Below, in pieces: positions 7,750 to 15,892 of a DNA stretch of 64,000 nucleotides. Numbering within the stretch: position 1 is the first letter of the stretch; each line of letters begins with the position of its first letter. The notes beneath the pieces are model-generated. The model worked only from the letters and a program-made list of their open reading frames with translations, made no database searches and had not been told where the DNA came from. The DNA comes from CAZLRH01 sp964562015 (GTDB lineage Bacteria > Verrucomicrobiota > Verrucomicrobiia > Opitutales > JABDGR01), in contig CAZLRH010000002.1 in NCBI GenBank assembly GCA_964562015.1, positions 62,001 to 126,000 of the forward strand, read 5' to 3'. The position numbers and the translations under genes are program-made.

Positions 7750-9096
7750 ATGTTAGGGACTTTCCTGACCCGAATTATTCCAACGGCTGGAGTTTTTTGC
7801 CTGCTCGCGCCGGGAGCCGGCCACGCGGATGAAACGCCGGCACCCCCTTCCTCTGTCTCCGCGACTCGACCTGCGGATTGGGGGCGGCTTGACCCCTGGA
7901 AAAAAACGCTGACGGCCGAAGAGTGGCGCGAGGCGTTGAACCAGCGCTATGCACCTCATGACACCGCCGATGGGTTGATCGATGTGGGTGGTGACGCGCT
8001 TTACACCCGCCTCCAAACCAACGACTCAATCCACTATTACGCGTTGGTCCTTCGCGACCCGGCGCAGCCGCGCCCCACCGCCCCGCCGGGCGCGCGCTAC
8101 TGGCGCACGCGGGCCGAGCTTCCGCCGATTTCAGACGGCCTGCCGCTGGCGGGTTTGCGGATCGCGCTCGATCCCGGCCATTTGGGCGGCCCTTGGGCGG
8201 ACATGGAAGAGCGTTCGTTTTCCGTAAAAGGCGAACCCCCGGTCCACGAAGGCGATTTGACACTGCAGGTCGCCCTGTTGCTCAAACCCCGCCTCGAAGC
8301 GCTGGGCGCGACAGTGCTGCTGGTGCGGGACCGCACGGAACCCGTTACCACCGACACGCCCGCCTCGCTCCGGCCCACTGCGACGACCGCGTATCTCGCG
8401 CGGTTTACGCCCGACCACCCCGCCCCGCCGCCCGGCGACGCCGCCCGCGAACACGACATTACCAAATTGGCGGAATTGCTGTTTTACCGCACCAGCGAAA
8501 TTCTGGCCCGTGCGCGGCGCGTGAATGACACGCTTCATCCCGACCTCGTGGTATGCCTTCACTTTAACGGCACGGATTTGCCCGATCCGCAGAATCCCAC
8601 GCTCGTGCCACAGCAGCATTTTCACGTCATGGTCAACGGCGCGTATGCGCGCACGGAATTGGAAAACGACGACGAGCGCCTCGAGATGCTCGAACGCATC
8701 GCCGACGGCGCGGGCGAGGAAGAACTGGCGGCGGCACGGGAGATGACCGAAGCGGCGGTGCCAATTTTCGACCTGCCTCCCTTCACTTACAATGGCACGA
8801 ACGCGGTGGCGCTCGGGGCCCACGGCTACCTATGGGGCCGCAACCTGCTGGCCAATCGTCTCTATCGCTGTCCGGTGGTTTATTTCGAGCCCTACGTGAT
8901 GAACAGCGCTGAAGGTTATGCGCGCATTCAGGCCGGTGACTATGCCGGCACCCGCGAGTTCAACGGACACGAGCGGCAGAACATCTTTGCCGAATACGTG
9001 GAAGCCGTGACCGCGGGACTGGTGAATTATTATGGCGGCCGGCCGGTGGCGCCGACCGAACCGGTGCAAAATATTCCCAACGCACGCCCGCGGTAG
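7750..9096 (+). CDS. N-acetylmuramoyl-L-alanine amidase (Amidase_3 family), secreted
   Basis: This enzyme is expected to cut the amide bond between MurNAc and L-Ala in peptidoglycan. The 448-residue protein begins with a signal peptide (hydrophobic core at about residues 8-22, then GAGHADE). The catalytic Amidase_3 domain starts near residue 133. Zinc ligands and the catalytic Glu can be placed: His144 in ALDPGHLGG, Glu167 in VHEGDL, His271 in VVCLHFNG, and Glu380 in VVYFEPYVM. Compared with AmiA/AmiC there is a long insertion between the second and third ligands and another of about 90 residues before the last Glu. No SPOR or AMIN domain is recognisable. The gene stands alone, with 213 bases to the divergently oriented regulator. 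Confidence 0.85.
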   Translation: MLGTFLTRIIPTAGVFCLLAPGAGHADETPAPPSSVSATRPADWGRLDPWKKTLTAEEWREALNQRYAPHDTADGLIDVGGDALYTRLQTNDSIHYYALVLRDPAQPRPTAPPGARYWRTRAELPPISDGLPLAGLRIALDPGHLGGPWADMEERSFSVKGEPPVHEGDLTLQVALLLKPRLEALGATVLLVRDRTEPVTTDTPASLRPTATTAYLARFTPDHPAPPPGDAAREHDITKLAELLFYRTSEILARARRVNDTLHPDLVVCLHFNGTDLPDPQNPTLVPQQHFHVMVNGAYARTELENDDERLEMLERIADGAGEEELAAAREMTEAAVPIFDLPPFTYNGTNAVALGAHGYLWGRNLLANRLYRCPVVYFEPYVMNSAEGYARIQAGDYAGTREFNGHERQNIFAEYVEAVTAGLVNYYGGRPVAPTEPVQNIPNARPR

Positions 9097-9233
9097 GCCG
9101 GAAGCTCGGCCCGCCGGAGTCCGTTTCCCATAATAACAAAGCGCCCACGGAGGGCCTGCTCCACCAAGCCGCGCCGTTTGCGCCCGCATCGCCGCTTGAC
9201 TCACGGGTGCAAATTCGGTTACCCCATTGCATC

Positions 9234-9677
9234 ATGTTTACACTTTCGCGGTCACGTCTGGCGGGCTCCTTTTTAATGGCGGCGGTCTTGGCCGCCGGCT
9301 GCGCCACCCAGGTGGCGGTCGGCCCGGCCAACAACCAGGTGGCCACTTACCATTGGGGCACGCTCACGGGCCTGATGCAGGGCGACCCCGATTCACTGTT
9401 TCGCGCGACCAACCACGCGCTCGACGATCTGAAATATTTTCGCGTCTACCAGGAAGTCAGCAAGGACAAGAAGGACATTCTCGTCGTCGCGCGCGGAGTG
9501 CTCGACCAGAAAGTGACCGTGCACATCACACCCGCCAAGGACGAGGGCATGAACACCGTGGCCATCTCCGTCGGCGATGGCGACCTGCCCAAATCGCAGG
9601 CCCTGTTCTCCGCCATTGAGCGCAATATCGGCGGCGGCGGCTCCAGTTCCGGCCTGAATTCACCGTCGCGGCCGTAA
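9234..9677 (+). CDS. DUF3568-family lipoprotein
   Basis: The ATG at 9234 is preferred over the upstream GTG/ATG-frame extension because it gives a good lipoprotein signal peptide (LAAGC, Cys23). The mature protein of about 125 residues shows the DUF3568 pattern: a TYHWGTLTGLM strand, a helix SLFRATNHALDDLKYFRVYQE, then DILVVARGVLDQKVTVHITPA and NTVAISVGDGD. Such proteins are small periplasm-facing lipoproteins of unknown function. It is followed by a good intrinsic terminator, so it forms a single-gene unit. Confidence 0.7.
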   Translation: MFTLSRSRLAGSFLMAAVLAAGCATQVAVGPANNQVATYHWGTLTGLMQGDPDSLFRATNHALDDLKYFRVYQEVSKDKKDILVVARGVLDQKVTVHITPAKDEGMNTVAISVGDGDLPKSQALFSAIERNIGGGGSSSGLNSPSRP

Positions 9678-9685
9678 CTGATTTA

Positions 9686-9708
9686 AGCGCGAACTTTCGC
9701 GCTGTTTT
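9686..9708 (+). terminator. Intrinsic terminator after the DUF3568 gene
   Basis: A perfect 8-bp stem AGCGCGAA / TTCGCGCT with a 2-base loop is followed by GTTTT. It sits between two convergent genes and its reverse strand has a TTAAAT run, so it may also stop hisC transcripts. Confidence 0.75.
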
Positions 9709-9719
9709 ATAAAAGAGCG

Positions 9720-10823
9720 CTAGGACCGGGTCACACACCGTCCCAGTGATTCGAGGCAGCGGGCATTTTGGGCGGTGGTGCCGACCGTCACGCGCACATG
9801 CGCGGGCAATCCGTAGCCCGCCAGCGGGCGAACGATCACCCCCTGCGCCTGCATTTCGCGGAAAACCCGCGTGCCGTCGCCGACGCGCACCATGATAAAA
9901 TTCCCCGCGCTGGGGGTATGGGCGAGACCAAGCGCGGTAAAGCCGGCGGCCAATTGCTGGAGGCCCGCATTATTAATCGCCAGGGTGCGCGCCAGGTGCT
10001 GCACGTCGTCGAGCGCGGCGAGCGCGGCGGCCTGAGCGATGGAATTTACGTTAAAAGGCTGGCGGGCGCGGTTCAGCAAATCCATCAGCACCCGCGGGCC
10101 GTAGCCGTAGCCGACGCGCAGACCCGCCAGGCCGTAAATTTTGGAGAAAGTGCGGCAGGCCAGGATTTTACGCCCTTCGGCGAGGAGGGGCCGCACATCG
10201 GGCACCTCGGCGGTCGGGAGAAAATCGGCGTAAGCCTCGTCGAGGCAGAGGATGACGTGCTCCGGCAGCGCGCGGGCAAAGTCCAATACGTCGGCGGCGG
10301 AATTGGCCGGGCCGGTGGGATTGTTCGGCGTCGGCAGGTAAACGATTTTGGTGCGCGGGGTGACAGCCGCGAGCATGGCGTCGAGGTCGTGCGCGTAACC
10401 GGGCATTTCCACTTCGACGGGTTGGCCGCCGTTGAAGAGCGTCACGTATTTGAAAACGATAAAGGCGTGCCGGCCCATCACGACCTCGTCGCCCGGCGAA
10501 ATGAAAGCCTCCGCCAGCAACTGCATGATCTCGTTCGAGCCGTTGCCGGGCAAAATCTGCGCGGGGTCGAGCCCCAGGCGGGTGCCCAACTTCGCGCGCA
10601 AGGCGATGGTGCCGCCGTCGGGATACAAATGAATTTCCTCCAGGGCGCGCTTGGCCGCCGCGAGGCCCAGCGGCGAGGGGCCCAGCGGATTTTCATTCGA
10701 CGCCAGCTTGATGACCTCCGCCGGGTCGAGCCCGTGCTCACGCGCCACGTCGGCGATGGGCCGGCCGGGTTCATAAACGGGTTGCGTGAGTACACCGGGC
10801 TTGACGAGTTTTTCAAAGCTCAT
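9720..10823 (-). CDS. hisC: Histidinol-phosphate aminotransferase
   Basis: This is a fold-type I PLP enzyme of 367 residues that converts imidazole acetol phosphate and glutamate to L-histidinol phosphate. Landmarks are KLASNENPLGPSP (39-51), YPDGG, the PGNGSNEIM segment that contacts phosphate, PNNPTG (166-171), LDEAYADF with the pyridine-binding Asp195, and the Schiff-base Lys228 in CRTFSKIYGLAGLRVGYG. The length is standard. It stands alone rather than in a his operon, which is common outside enterobacteria. Some relatives act on aromatic amino acids, so a broader substrate range is possible. The gene is divergent from the RmlD-like gene. Confidence 0.92.
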   Translation of the reverse strand: MSFEKLVKPGVLTQPVYEPGRPIADVAREHGLDPAEVIKLASNENPLGPSPLGLAAAKRALEEIHLYPDGGTIALRAKLGTRLGLDPAQILPGNGSNEIMQLLAEAFISPGDEVVMGRHAFIVFKYVTLFNGGQPVEVEMPGYAHDLDAMLAAVTPRTKIVYLPTPNNPTGPANSAADVLDFARALPEHVILCLDEAYADFLPTAEVPDVRPLLAEGRKILACRTFSKIYGLAGLRVGYGYGPRVLMDLLNRARQPFNVNSIAQAAALAALDDVQHLARTLAINNAGLQQLAAGFTALGLAHTPSAGNFIMVRVGDGTRVFREMQAQGVIVRPLAGYGLPAHVRVTVGTTAQNARCLESLGRCVTRS

Positions 10824-10894
10824 GGAAAACCGGTCATAGTAAACAGAATTTGGGGGTTGGAAAATGGAAAATGAAGGCGTTATTGCTGTTACTG

Positions 10895-11884
10895 ATGAAA
10901 GTCCTTCTGACGGGTGCCTCGGGATTGGTGGGCCATGCGGCCATGCATTCTGCGCTCGCGCGCGGGCACGAGGTGTTCGCGCTCGGGCACGGGCGCATGC
11001 CGCCGCTGCCGGTCGAGGCTGTGGCCCAGGGCCGCGCCCGGGCCTTGCAGGTCGACCTCACCAACGAGCACGCCATCGAGCGGCTGATTTTTGATTACTA
11101 CCCCGACGCCATCATCAACGCCGCGGCCCTTTCCAACAACGCTACCGTGGAGGCCGCGCCGGCGCTGGGGGAAAAACTCAATATTGCCCTGCCGCGCCGG
11201 CTCGCGCAACTGTCCCATCATTTGAGCGCGCGGTTTCTGCATCTTTCCACCGACGCGGTGTTCGACGGCGAGGGCGGCCCGTACCGCTCGACCGACATGC
11301 CCGCCCCGCGCACGCTCTACGGCCAGCAGAAACTGGAGGCAGAAAAGGAGGTGCTCCGCGTGGGCGGGGGCAATCTGGTCGTGCTGCGCATCACCATCGT
11401 AAACGGCAACAGCCCCTCGGGCCGCCGAAGCATTCACGAAAAACTTTTCCACGCCTGGGCCAAGGGCGAGGTCACGCCGTTGCACACGGACGAATTGCGC
11501 CAGCCGGTGTCGGCGGACAACGTCGGGGATGTGCTCACGGAATTGCTCGAACGTCCGAATTTGCACGGCCTGTTTCACTGGGCCGGCCCGGATTCGCTCA
11601 CGCGTTTCGAAATCGGCCAGCAGATACTGAAACACTTCCACCTGCCGGAGAATTTTATCCGCCCCATCCGGCGCGCCGACCTGCCCAGCGGCGAGAAACA
11701 CCCGCGCGCCCTGGAGTTCATCCTGCCGCCGTTGCTCGGCAAGGTCGCGGCCAAGCCCACGCCGTTTGCCCAGCAAGTGGAAGAACTACAAGTGCCCGCC
11801 GAGCTGCAGGAATGGTATCGGAAGACACGGCTCTCCGGCGGGGAGGCGCCCGCGCGGCGGCTCGTACAGGGGCGCGATTTCTGA
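10895..11884 (+). CDS. RmlD-like SDR sugar-nucleotide reductase
   Basis: This is an extended short-chain dehydrogenase of about 330 residues. It starts with the NAD(P)-binding MKVLLTGASGLVG motif and has the IINAAALSNN strand end, the FLHLSTDAVFDG segment and the YGQQKLEAE active site with the Tyr-x3-Lys pair. This pattern is closest to RmlD (dTDP-4-dehydrorhamnose reductase). No rmlABC genes are adjacent, so the substrate is unproven. The start at 10895 gives the family-typical N-terminus; the ATG at 10871 has a better-spaced purine-rich site and would add eight mostly leucine residues. The stop overlaps the next start by one base (TGATG), so this gene and the lipoate ligase are translationally coupled despite unrelated roles. 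Confidence 0.8.
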   Translation: MKVLLTGASGLVGHAAMHSALARGHEVFALGHGRMPPLPVEAVAQGRARALQVDLTNEHAIERLIFDYYPDAIINAAALSNNATVEAAPALGEKLNIALPRRLAQLSHHLSARFLHLSTDAVFDGEGGPYRSTDMPAPRTLYGQQKLEAEKEVLRVGGGNLVVLRITIVNGNSPSGRRSIHEKLFHAWAKGEVTPLHTDELRQPVSADNVGDVLTELLERPNLHGLFHWAGPDSLTRFEIGQQILKHFHLPENFIRPIRRADLPSGEKHPRALEFILPPLLGKVAAKPTPFAQQVEELQVPAELQEWYRKTRLSGGEAPARRLVQGRDF

Positions 11885-12699
11885 TGGAAACGCTCCTCGT
11901 GCTTCCGCACCGCGTGGCCGACGCCGCCGAAAACATGGCGCGCGATTGGCTCCTGCTTGATTCGTTTGCTGGATCGGATTTCCCGCGCCTGCGCACTTAT
12001 GGCTGGAGCAAACCGGCGTGGACATTTGGCTATAGCCAGCGCTGGCAGCAAGTTCGCGAAACCGTTGGCGCCGATGTAGAGTTGGTGCGCCGCTCGACCG
12101 GCGGCGGCGTGGTGGACCATCGCGCGGATTGGACGTATGCGCTCGTGTTGCCCGCGACGCATCCCTGGGCCCGAGCAAAAGCGGCGGAAAGTTATCGCGC
12201 CGTTCATCAAGCACTGGCCGAGGCGCTGAAAATTTTCGGCGTACCGGTTTCATTAATGGCTTCAGCGCAAAAGGTAGGGACGCCTCTCCGAGGCGTCCGT
12301 TCCGATGGCCTTCAGCTTGTACCAGACGGACGCCTCGGAGAGGCGTCCCTACCCCGAAACGAAGCCGGAAAATTTTCCCTCCAACATCCTTCCACTGCTT
12401 CCTCCGTTTGTTTCACCCAACCCGAACTCCACGACGTGGTGCGGATGGACAATGGAAATAAAATCGCGGGGGCGGCGCAAAAACGCACGCGGAAAGGACT
12501 GTTGCTGCAAGGCTCCATCAGCCGCGCCGCGGCGCCTGAGGTACGAGATTGGGACGCGGTCGCTTCGGTATTCGCAAACACACTGAGTCACTTGCTCAAG
12601 GACAAACCGCAGCCCTGGTCCGGCGAAAGTGTTAATCCGTCGCTGCTCGTGGAGGCCCAAGCGCGTTTTGCGTCCACTGCGTGGAACGAGCGGCGATGA
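11884..12699 (+). CDS. Lipoate-protein ligase A family (BPL/LplA/LipB fold) with an inserted palindromic segment
   Basis: This is a 271-residue cofactor ligase or transferase of the LplA type. Motifs are the N-terminal ENMARDWLLLD helix, LVRRSTGGGVVDHRADWTYAL (about residues 60-80), a FTQPELHDVV segment and the lysine-containing NGNKIAGAAQKR (about 196-207) followed by LLLQGSIS. Lys in NGNKIAG corresponds to the catalytic lysine of the family. Residues of about 130-157 (VGTPLRGVRSDGLQLVPDGR and onward) do not look like family sequence. They are encoded by an 81-bp element bounded by perfect inverted repeats, inserted in frame in a surface region before the FTQPE strand. The gene starts in a one-base overlap with the RmlD-like gene. 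Its substrate (lipoate or octanoate) cannot be decided. Confidence 0.82.
   Translation: METLLVLPHRVADAAENMARDWLLLDSFAGSDFPRLRTYGWSKPAWTFGYSQRWQQVRETVGADVELVRRSTGGGVVDHRADWTYALVLPATHPWARAKAAESYRAVHQALAEALKIFGVPVSLMASAQKVGTPLRGVRSDGLQLVPDGRLGEASLPRNEAGKFSLQHPSTASSVCFTQPELHDVVRMDNGNKIAGAAQKRTRKGLLLQGSISRAAAPEVRDWDAVASVFANTLSHLLKDKPQPWSGESVNPSLLVEAQARFASTAWNERR
12273..12353. repeat. 81-bp palindromic element inside the lipoate ligase gene
   Basis: The arms 12273-12300 and 12326-12353 are perfect 28-bp inverted repeats separated by a 25-base loop. Each arm holds its own smaller hairpin (GGACGCCT-CTCCG-AGGCGTCC). The total of 81 bases equals 27 codons, so the host frame is kept. An 11-12 base near-repeat, ATGGCTTCAGC (12256-12266) and ATGGCCTTCAGC (12305-12316), brackets the left arm. 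The form resembles REP-type palindromes and, in its effect on a gene, the Rickettsia palindromic elements. Confidence 0.85.
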
Positions 12700-12760
12700 C
12701 CTAAGAGCGGCCGGTCCTGATTTCGAATTGTAATTCTGGCCAGCCGGCCAGCGCCCATTC

Positions 12761-14461
12761 CTAGCGTTTTCGCTTACGCAGCAAAACCAGTCCGCTGGCG
12801 CCCAGCGCCATGACCAAGGCGACCGTGGATGGCTCGGGCGCGGGGGTGTAAGTGAAATTGCCCGGGTTGAGCGTGATTTCGACATACATGTTGTCCAACG
12901 CGGAGGAGGAGTTGAGCGGATTGTAAAACACATCCGGGTTGAGGCCGCCTTGGATGCGGTCGGAAAAAGCGAAGGTGTAGGCATCGGTTTGCGTGGCAAA
13001 CGCGCCGGAGTAGGAATTGTAGAACTCGGGGTTGATCTGAATACTGCTGCCCACCCACTTGGCGATGTCGGTATTATTCCCCTGCAAGGAAAGGAGATAG
13101 AAGAACTGACCGGAGGACAGGTTGCCGATGGTCAAATTGGCCGAGGCGTTGCCCGAGGCAAAGATGGAATTATTAAGGTTGGTCGTGGTGCTTGTGTTCC
13201 CCGCATGGCCCAAAACGGTTTCCCCATTGGTGGCCAGGCCGAAATTGAGATCCGCCATGAGGTCGCCCACCACCCGGTCCATGAGATTGTTGGAATTCAC
13301 CGTGCTGACCGCGGTGCCATTCCAATAGGCGACGTAGCTGGGGTTGGCGCCATAGATGCCGTTGATGTTGTCGAGTTGGGAATCCGTGACGAAAACATCG
13401 AAGCTCCCGACACTTCCGCCCGAGCCACTGATGATGACTCCGGAGCTGCTGCCCGTGATACCCTGGCCGCTGAGCGCAGCTATCTCGGTGCCGCTCAGCC
13501 CAGCCGTGAGGTTGGACTTAAAAGTGGCGTTCATGTTGTAGCTTTGATTTTGCAGAAAAAGATTGCCGGTGTCCGCCGGAAAGGGGGTGGTGCCCTGTCC
13601 CGCCTGGGTGCCGGCGTAACCGAAAATCGTGCCCGCCAGCCGTTGTCCGCCCGGGGGCGTAAAGCTCGAGATGTTTAGCGAAATATTATTGCTTCTCATC
13701 CACGGGATGAGGGCAGTATTGCCGACGTTGCCGGTCGCGGGCGCGAGCCAGCTGTGATAATCAGCAATCGGAGGGACGCCGACGATGCGGGCCGTGCCGC
13801 TCAAATTACCCAGCGTGGCGCCGCTGGAATTGACCACGGCGTAGTTGGCGGCGATACGGGCATCGAGCGGCGTGACCACGGTACTGGCGGTCAGGAGATT
13901 AAAAATGGTCGGACCGGGCGTGGTGTTGATCTCGTTCGCCTGTCCGGGGAGCGTGACGAGGCTGCCATCGGCGCGCGATTTGATGGCAAAGTCCGCCGGC
14001 ATGCTGACGAAGTTCACATACGAGGTGTCCACGTTGTTTTGCGTGCTCCCCGCATTGATGTAGGTTTCGAAACGCGCGGACACCAAGGGGTCGGTGGACC
14101 CCGGAGTGTTGCCGCCAATCTGCGTGCCCGCCGTGAAATCAATAAAGCTGTTATAGAAAGTTCCGATATTGACCGTGGAAACAATCCCCGTGGGCCCGCC
14201 GGCCCCGGCGCCGGAGACTGTGCCATACAAGTCCGCGAGGCTGTAAGAAGTGGACAGTGCACCAGCACTGCCATTGCCGAGAGTCACGTTGCCAAACACC
14301 GTTGCGCCGCCGCCGACAAAGGTCAGGTACAGGGCATCATCCGGGATGCCGGTGTTGTTGACGATGACCAGTTGGGTCGTGTTGTTTTGAGCAAAAGCGG
14401 CCGGACCAAGCAATCCAGCGCCCAGCGCGAGCGAAACGGACACAAATAAACGCAGCTTCAT
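12761..14461 (-). CDS. Secreted PEP-CTERM protein with a GH64/thaumatin-like beta-1,3-glucanase-type region
   Basis: This 566-residue protein has a signal peptide (MKLRLFVSVSLALGAGLLG, cleavage near AFAQN). The C-terminus has a PEP-CTERM sorting tag: APEPSTVALVM, a hydrophobic helix and the basic tail LLRKRKR. The tag predicts processing by an exosortase and surface or extracellular-matrix placement. The N-terminal part (QLVIVNNTGIPDDALYLTF), the middle NVDTSYVNFVSMPADFAI and the later TDAYTFAFSDRIQGG resemble the layout of GH64/thaumatin-like beta-1,3-glucanases. The match is weak and the catalytic acids cannot be placed with confidence. The sequence is Asn/Ser/Thr/Gly-rich, as in many secreted proteins. 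The ATG at 14461 is chosen for the signal peptide; the frame runs 17 codons further upstream. Confidence 0.65.
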   Translation of the reverse strand: MKLRLFVSVSLALGAGLLGPAAFAQNNTTQLVIVNNTGIPDDALYLTFVGGGATVFGNVTLGNGSAGALSTSYSLADLYGTVSGAGAGGPTGIVSTVNIGTFYNSFIDFTAGTQIGGNTPGSTDPLVSARFETYINAGSTQNNVDTSYVNFVSMPADFAIKSRADGSLVTLPGQANEINTTPGPTIFNLLTASTVVTPLDARIAANYAVVNSSGATLGNLSGTARIVGVPPIADYHSWLAPATGNVGNTALIPWMRSNNISLNISSFTPPGGQRLAGTIFGYAGTQAGQGTTPFPADTGNLFLQNQSYNMNATFKSNLTAGLSGTEIAALSGQGITGSSSGVIISGSGGSVGSFDVFVTDSQLDNINGIYGANPSYVAYWNGTAVSTVNSNNLMDRVVGDLMADLNFGLATNGETVLGHAGNTSTTTNLNNSIFASGNASANLTIGNLSSGQFFYLLSLQGNNTDIAKWVGSSIQINPEFYNSYSGAFATQTDAYTFAFSDRIQGGLNPDVFYNPLNSSSALDNMYVEITLNPGNFTYTPAPEPSTVALVMALGASGLVLLRKRKR

Positions 14462-14661
14462 AGTGGCAATGTGGGTAGCTAATTCGACTAAATGGGTCAA
14501 CGCGCAAAACATGGCTCAAAGCAACCCTTTGTCATACTCGTCGCCAGGCCCGACCTGCTGGATTTCGATTGGATGATGTACGGCATCGCTTAGTTTGACT
14601 CGACGACGCAGAGCTTGCGGCGGTAACAATCTAGTCCCGCTCCTTAATTCTATTTTACTTC

Positions 14662-15354
14662 ATGACCCCAGTCACCACCAGACCCCGCCCCGACAAGGTC
14701 AAATTTCGGTGGGACATCGTGCTCTTTTTCGCCTACGTCTTCGCCACCATGCGGCGCTCGACGGGTCTGCCCTGGCATGAATGGCTCGGCGTGGTGTTTA
14801 TCCCGGTGCTTTCAATCCACCTCTGGCTCAATTGGAACTGGATTGCCGACTATATCCGGCGGTCCACCCGCGTAGCATCGGGACTGACCCGTTTCAATCG
14901 CTGGTGGAATACCCTTCAGCTTCTCGTCGCAGTCGTGACACTTGCCTCGGGCCTCCTAATCTCCAGGACCTTCCTACCCGCAGTGGGCCTTACTGGCCTT
15001 CGCAGCAACTTCCTGGGGGACGTGCATGCCGCCTCCGCCACCGTCCTCACCGTGATGATTGGCGTCCATCTGGGCCTGCATGGTCATTGGATATGGTCCA
15101 GGCTTCGCGGCGCTTCGCGTCCCACAGTGACCTCAGACACGAAACAAATCCGAAGGCAACTGTTGCTAGCTTCAGCGATAGTCGTAGCTGTCTTGGCGGC
15201 GGTATTATTGATCCCCAACTCGAACTTCTACCACCAACACTTCCCGCTCCTTCGACGAGTCCGGGATGATTTTATCCAAGTCATCATTTCCATGTCTATT
15301 CCGGGAACAATTGCTTTTGGAGCCCTCGTCTTCTTTCAAGGACGGCGAAGCTGA
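14662..15354 (+). CDS. DUF4405-type membrane protein (cytochrome b561-like)
   Basis: This 230-residue protein has about five hydrophobic segments: near residues 18-30, 43-57, 87-103, 125-145 and 170-188, with one more near the C-terminus. Histidines lie in helices at WHEWLGVVF, SIHLWLNW, DVHAASA and GVHLGLHGHW. This is the DUF4405 pattern, in which paired His residues probably bind heme b in a four-helix core. A role in transmembrane electron transfer is inferred from this; no partner oxidoreductase is adjacent. It is followed by a clear intrinsic terminator, so it is a single-gene unit. Confidence 0.72.
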   Translation: MTPVTTRPRPDKVKFRWDIVLFFAYVFATMRRSTGLPWHEWLGVVFIPVLSIHLWLNWNWIADYIRRSTRVASGLTRFNRWWNTLQLLVAVVTLASGLLISRTFLPAVGLTGLRSNFLGDVHAASATVLTVMIGVHLGLHGHWIWSRLRGASRPTVTSDTKQIRRQLLLASAIVVAVLAAVLLIPNSNFYHQHFPLLRRVRDDFIQVIISMSIPGTIAFGALVFFQGRRS

Positions 15355-15405
15355 AGTTTGTGACCAAGCCATCGGTATCTTTCAGGAGCGTGGCTACTCC
15401 AAGCC

Positions 15406-15428
15406 AAAGGCCAGCAAGGGCCTTTTTT
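15406..15428 (+). terminator. Intrinsic terminator between the DUF4405 gene and rpmB
   Basis: A perfect stem AAAGGCC / GGCCTTT with a 6-base loop (AGCAAG) runs into six T residues. It separates the DUF4405 gene from rpmB, which starts 78 bases later. Confidence 0.85.
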
Positions 15429-15506
15429 AGCCTTGCGTCGAGTCGGTCAAAAGGGTTTTGTCCACCTTTGCGCACTTCCCGCTTTATCCTTTAACATCGC
15501 ATCACC

Positions 15507-15737
15507 ATGGCACGCATCTGTTTCGTCACGGGCAAAGGCCCGACCAAAGGCAACGTCACCTTCCGCCGGGGCGTCGCCAAAAAAGCCGGCGGCATCGGCA
15601 CGCACGTGACCAAGCGGACGCGCCGGCAGTTCCGGCCCAACCTGCAGCGGGTGCGCGTCAAGCTGGCCAGCGGCCAGGTCAAGCGCGTGTGGGTGCGGGT
15701 CAAGGCCCTCAAGGCCGGCCTCATCAGCAAGGCTTAA
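15507..15737 (+). CDS. rpmB: Large ribosomal subunit protein bL28
   Basis: This 76-residue basic protein starts MARICFVTGKGPTKGN and contains TKRTRRQFRPNLQRVRV, both characteristic of bL28. It binds 23S rRNA in the 50S subunit. It carries a single cysteine at position 5 and lacks the paired cysteines of zinc-binding bL28 forms. In many bacteria rpmB pairs with rpmG (bL33), but no rpmG is nearby. It has its own upstream region after a terminator. Confidence 0.95.
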   Translation: MARICFVTGKGPTKGNVTFRRGVAKKAGGIGTHVTKRTRRQFRPNLQRVRVKLASGQVKRVWVRVKALKAGLISKA

Positions 15738-15782
15738 GCCGCCGGGCTGCCTGACATTCCTGGGTCGCGTGCTGGTGGTTTT

Positions 15783-15809
15783 TCAAACGCGCGTTTGACC
15801 CAGTATTAT
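15783..15809 (+). promoter_or_regulatory. TetR-type palindromic operator and probable -10 box of the first RND unit
   Basis: TCAAACGCGCGTTTGA (15783-15798) is a perfect 16-bp palindrome followed by TATTAT (15804-15809), a plausible -10 box with TTTCAA 17 bases upstream. The palindrome thus fills the promoter spacer, a typical repressor position. The same half-sites precede the second RND unit. Palindromes of this length upstream of efflux pumps are typical of TetR-family repressors, but no tetR gene is in the window. Confidence 0.65.
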
Positions 15810-15892
15810 TTTCCACCCGGACTCCCGGGGGTCGGTTGAGAGTCAGATTTGACGAACCGACAGTTATGGGTAGATGTAGTCCCACACCATTC

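Noticed and set aside
12273..12353. CRISPR-type repeat interpretation of the palindrome
   Set aside because: There are only two inverted arms with no repeated spacers in series; no other CRISPR features or cas genes occur in the window.
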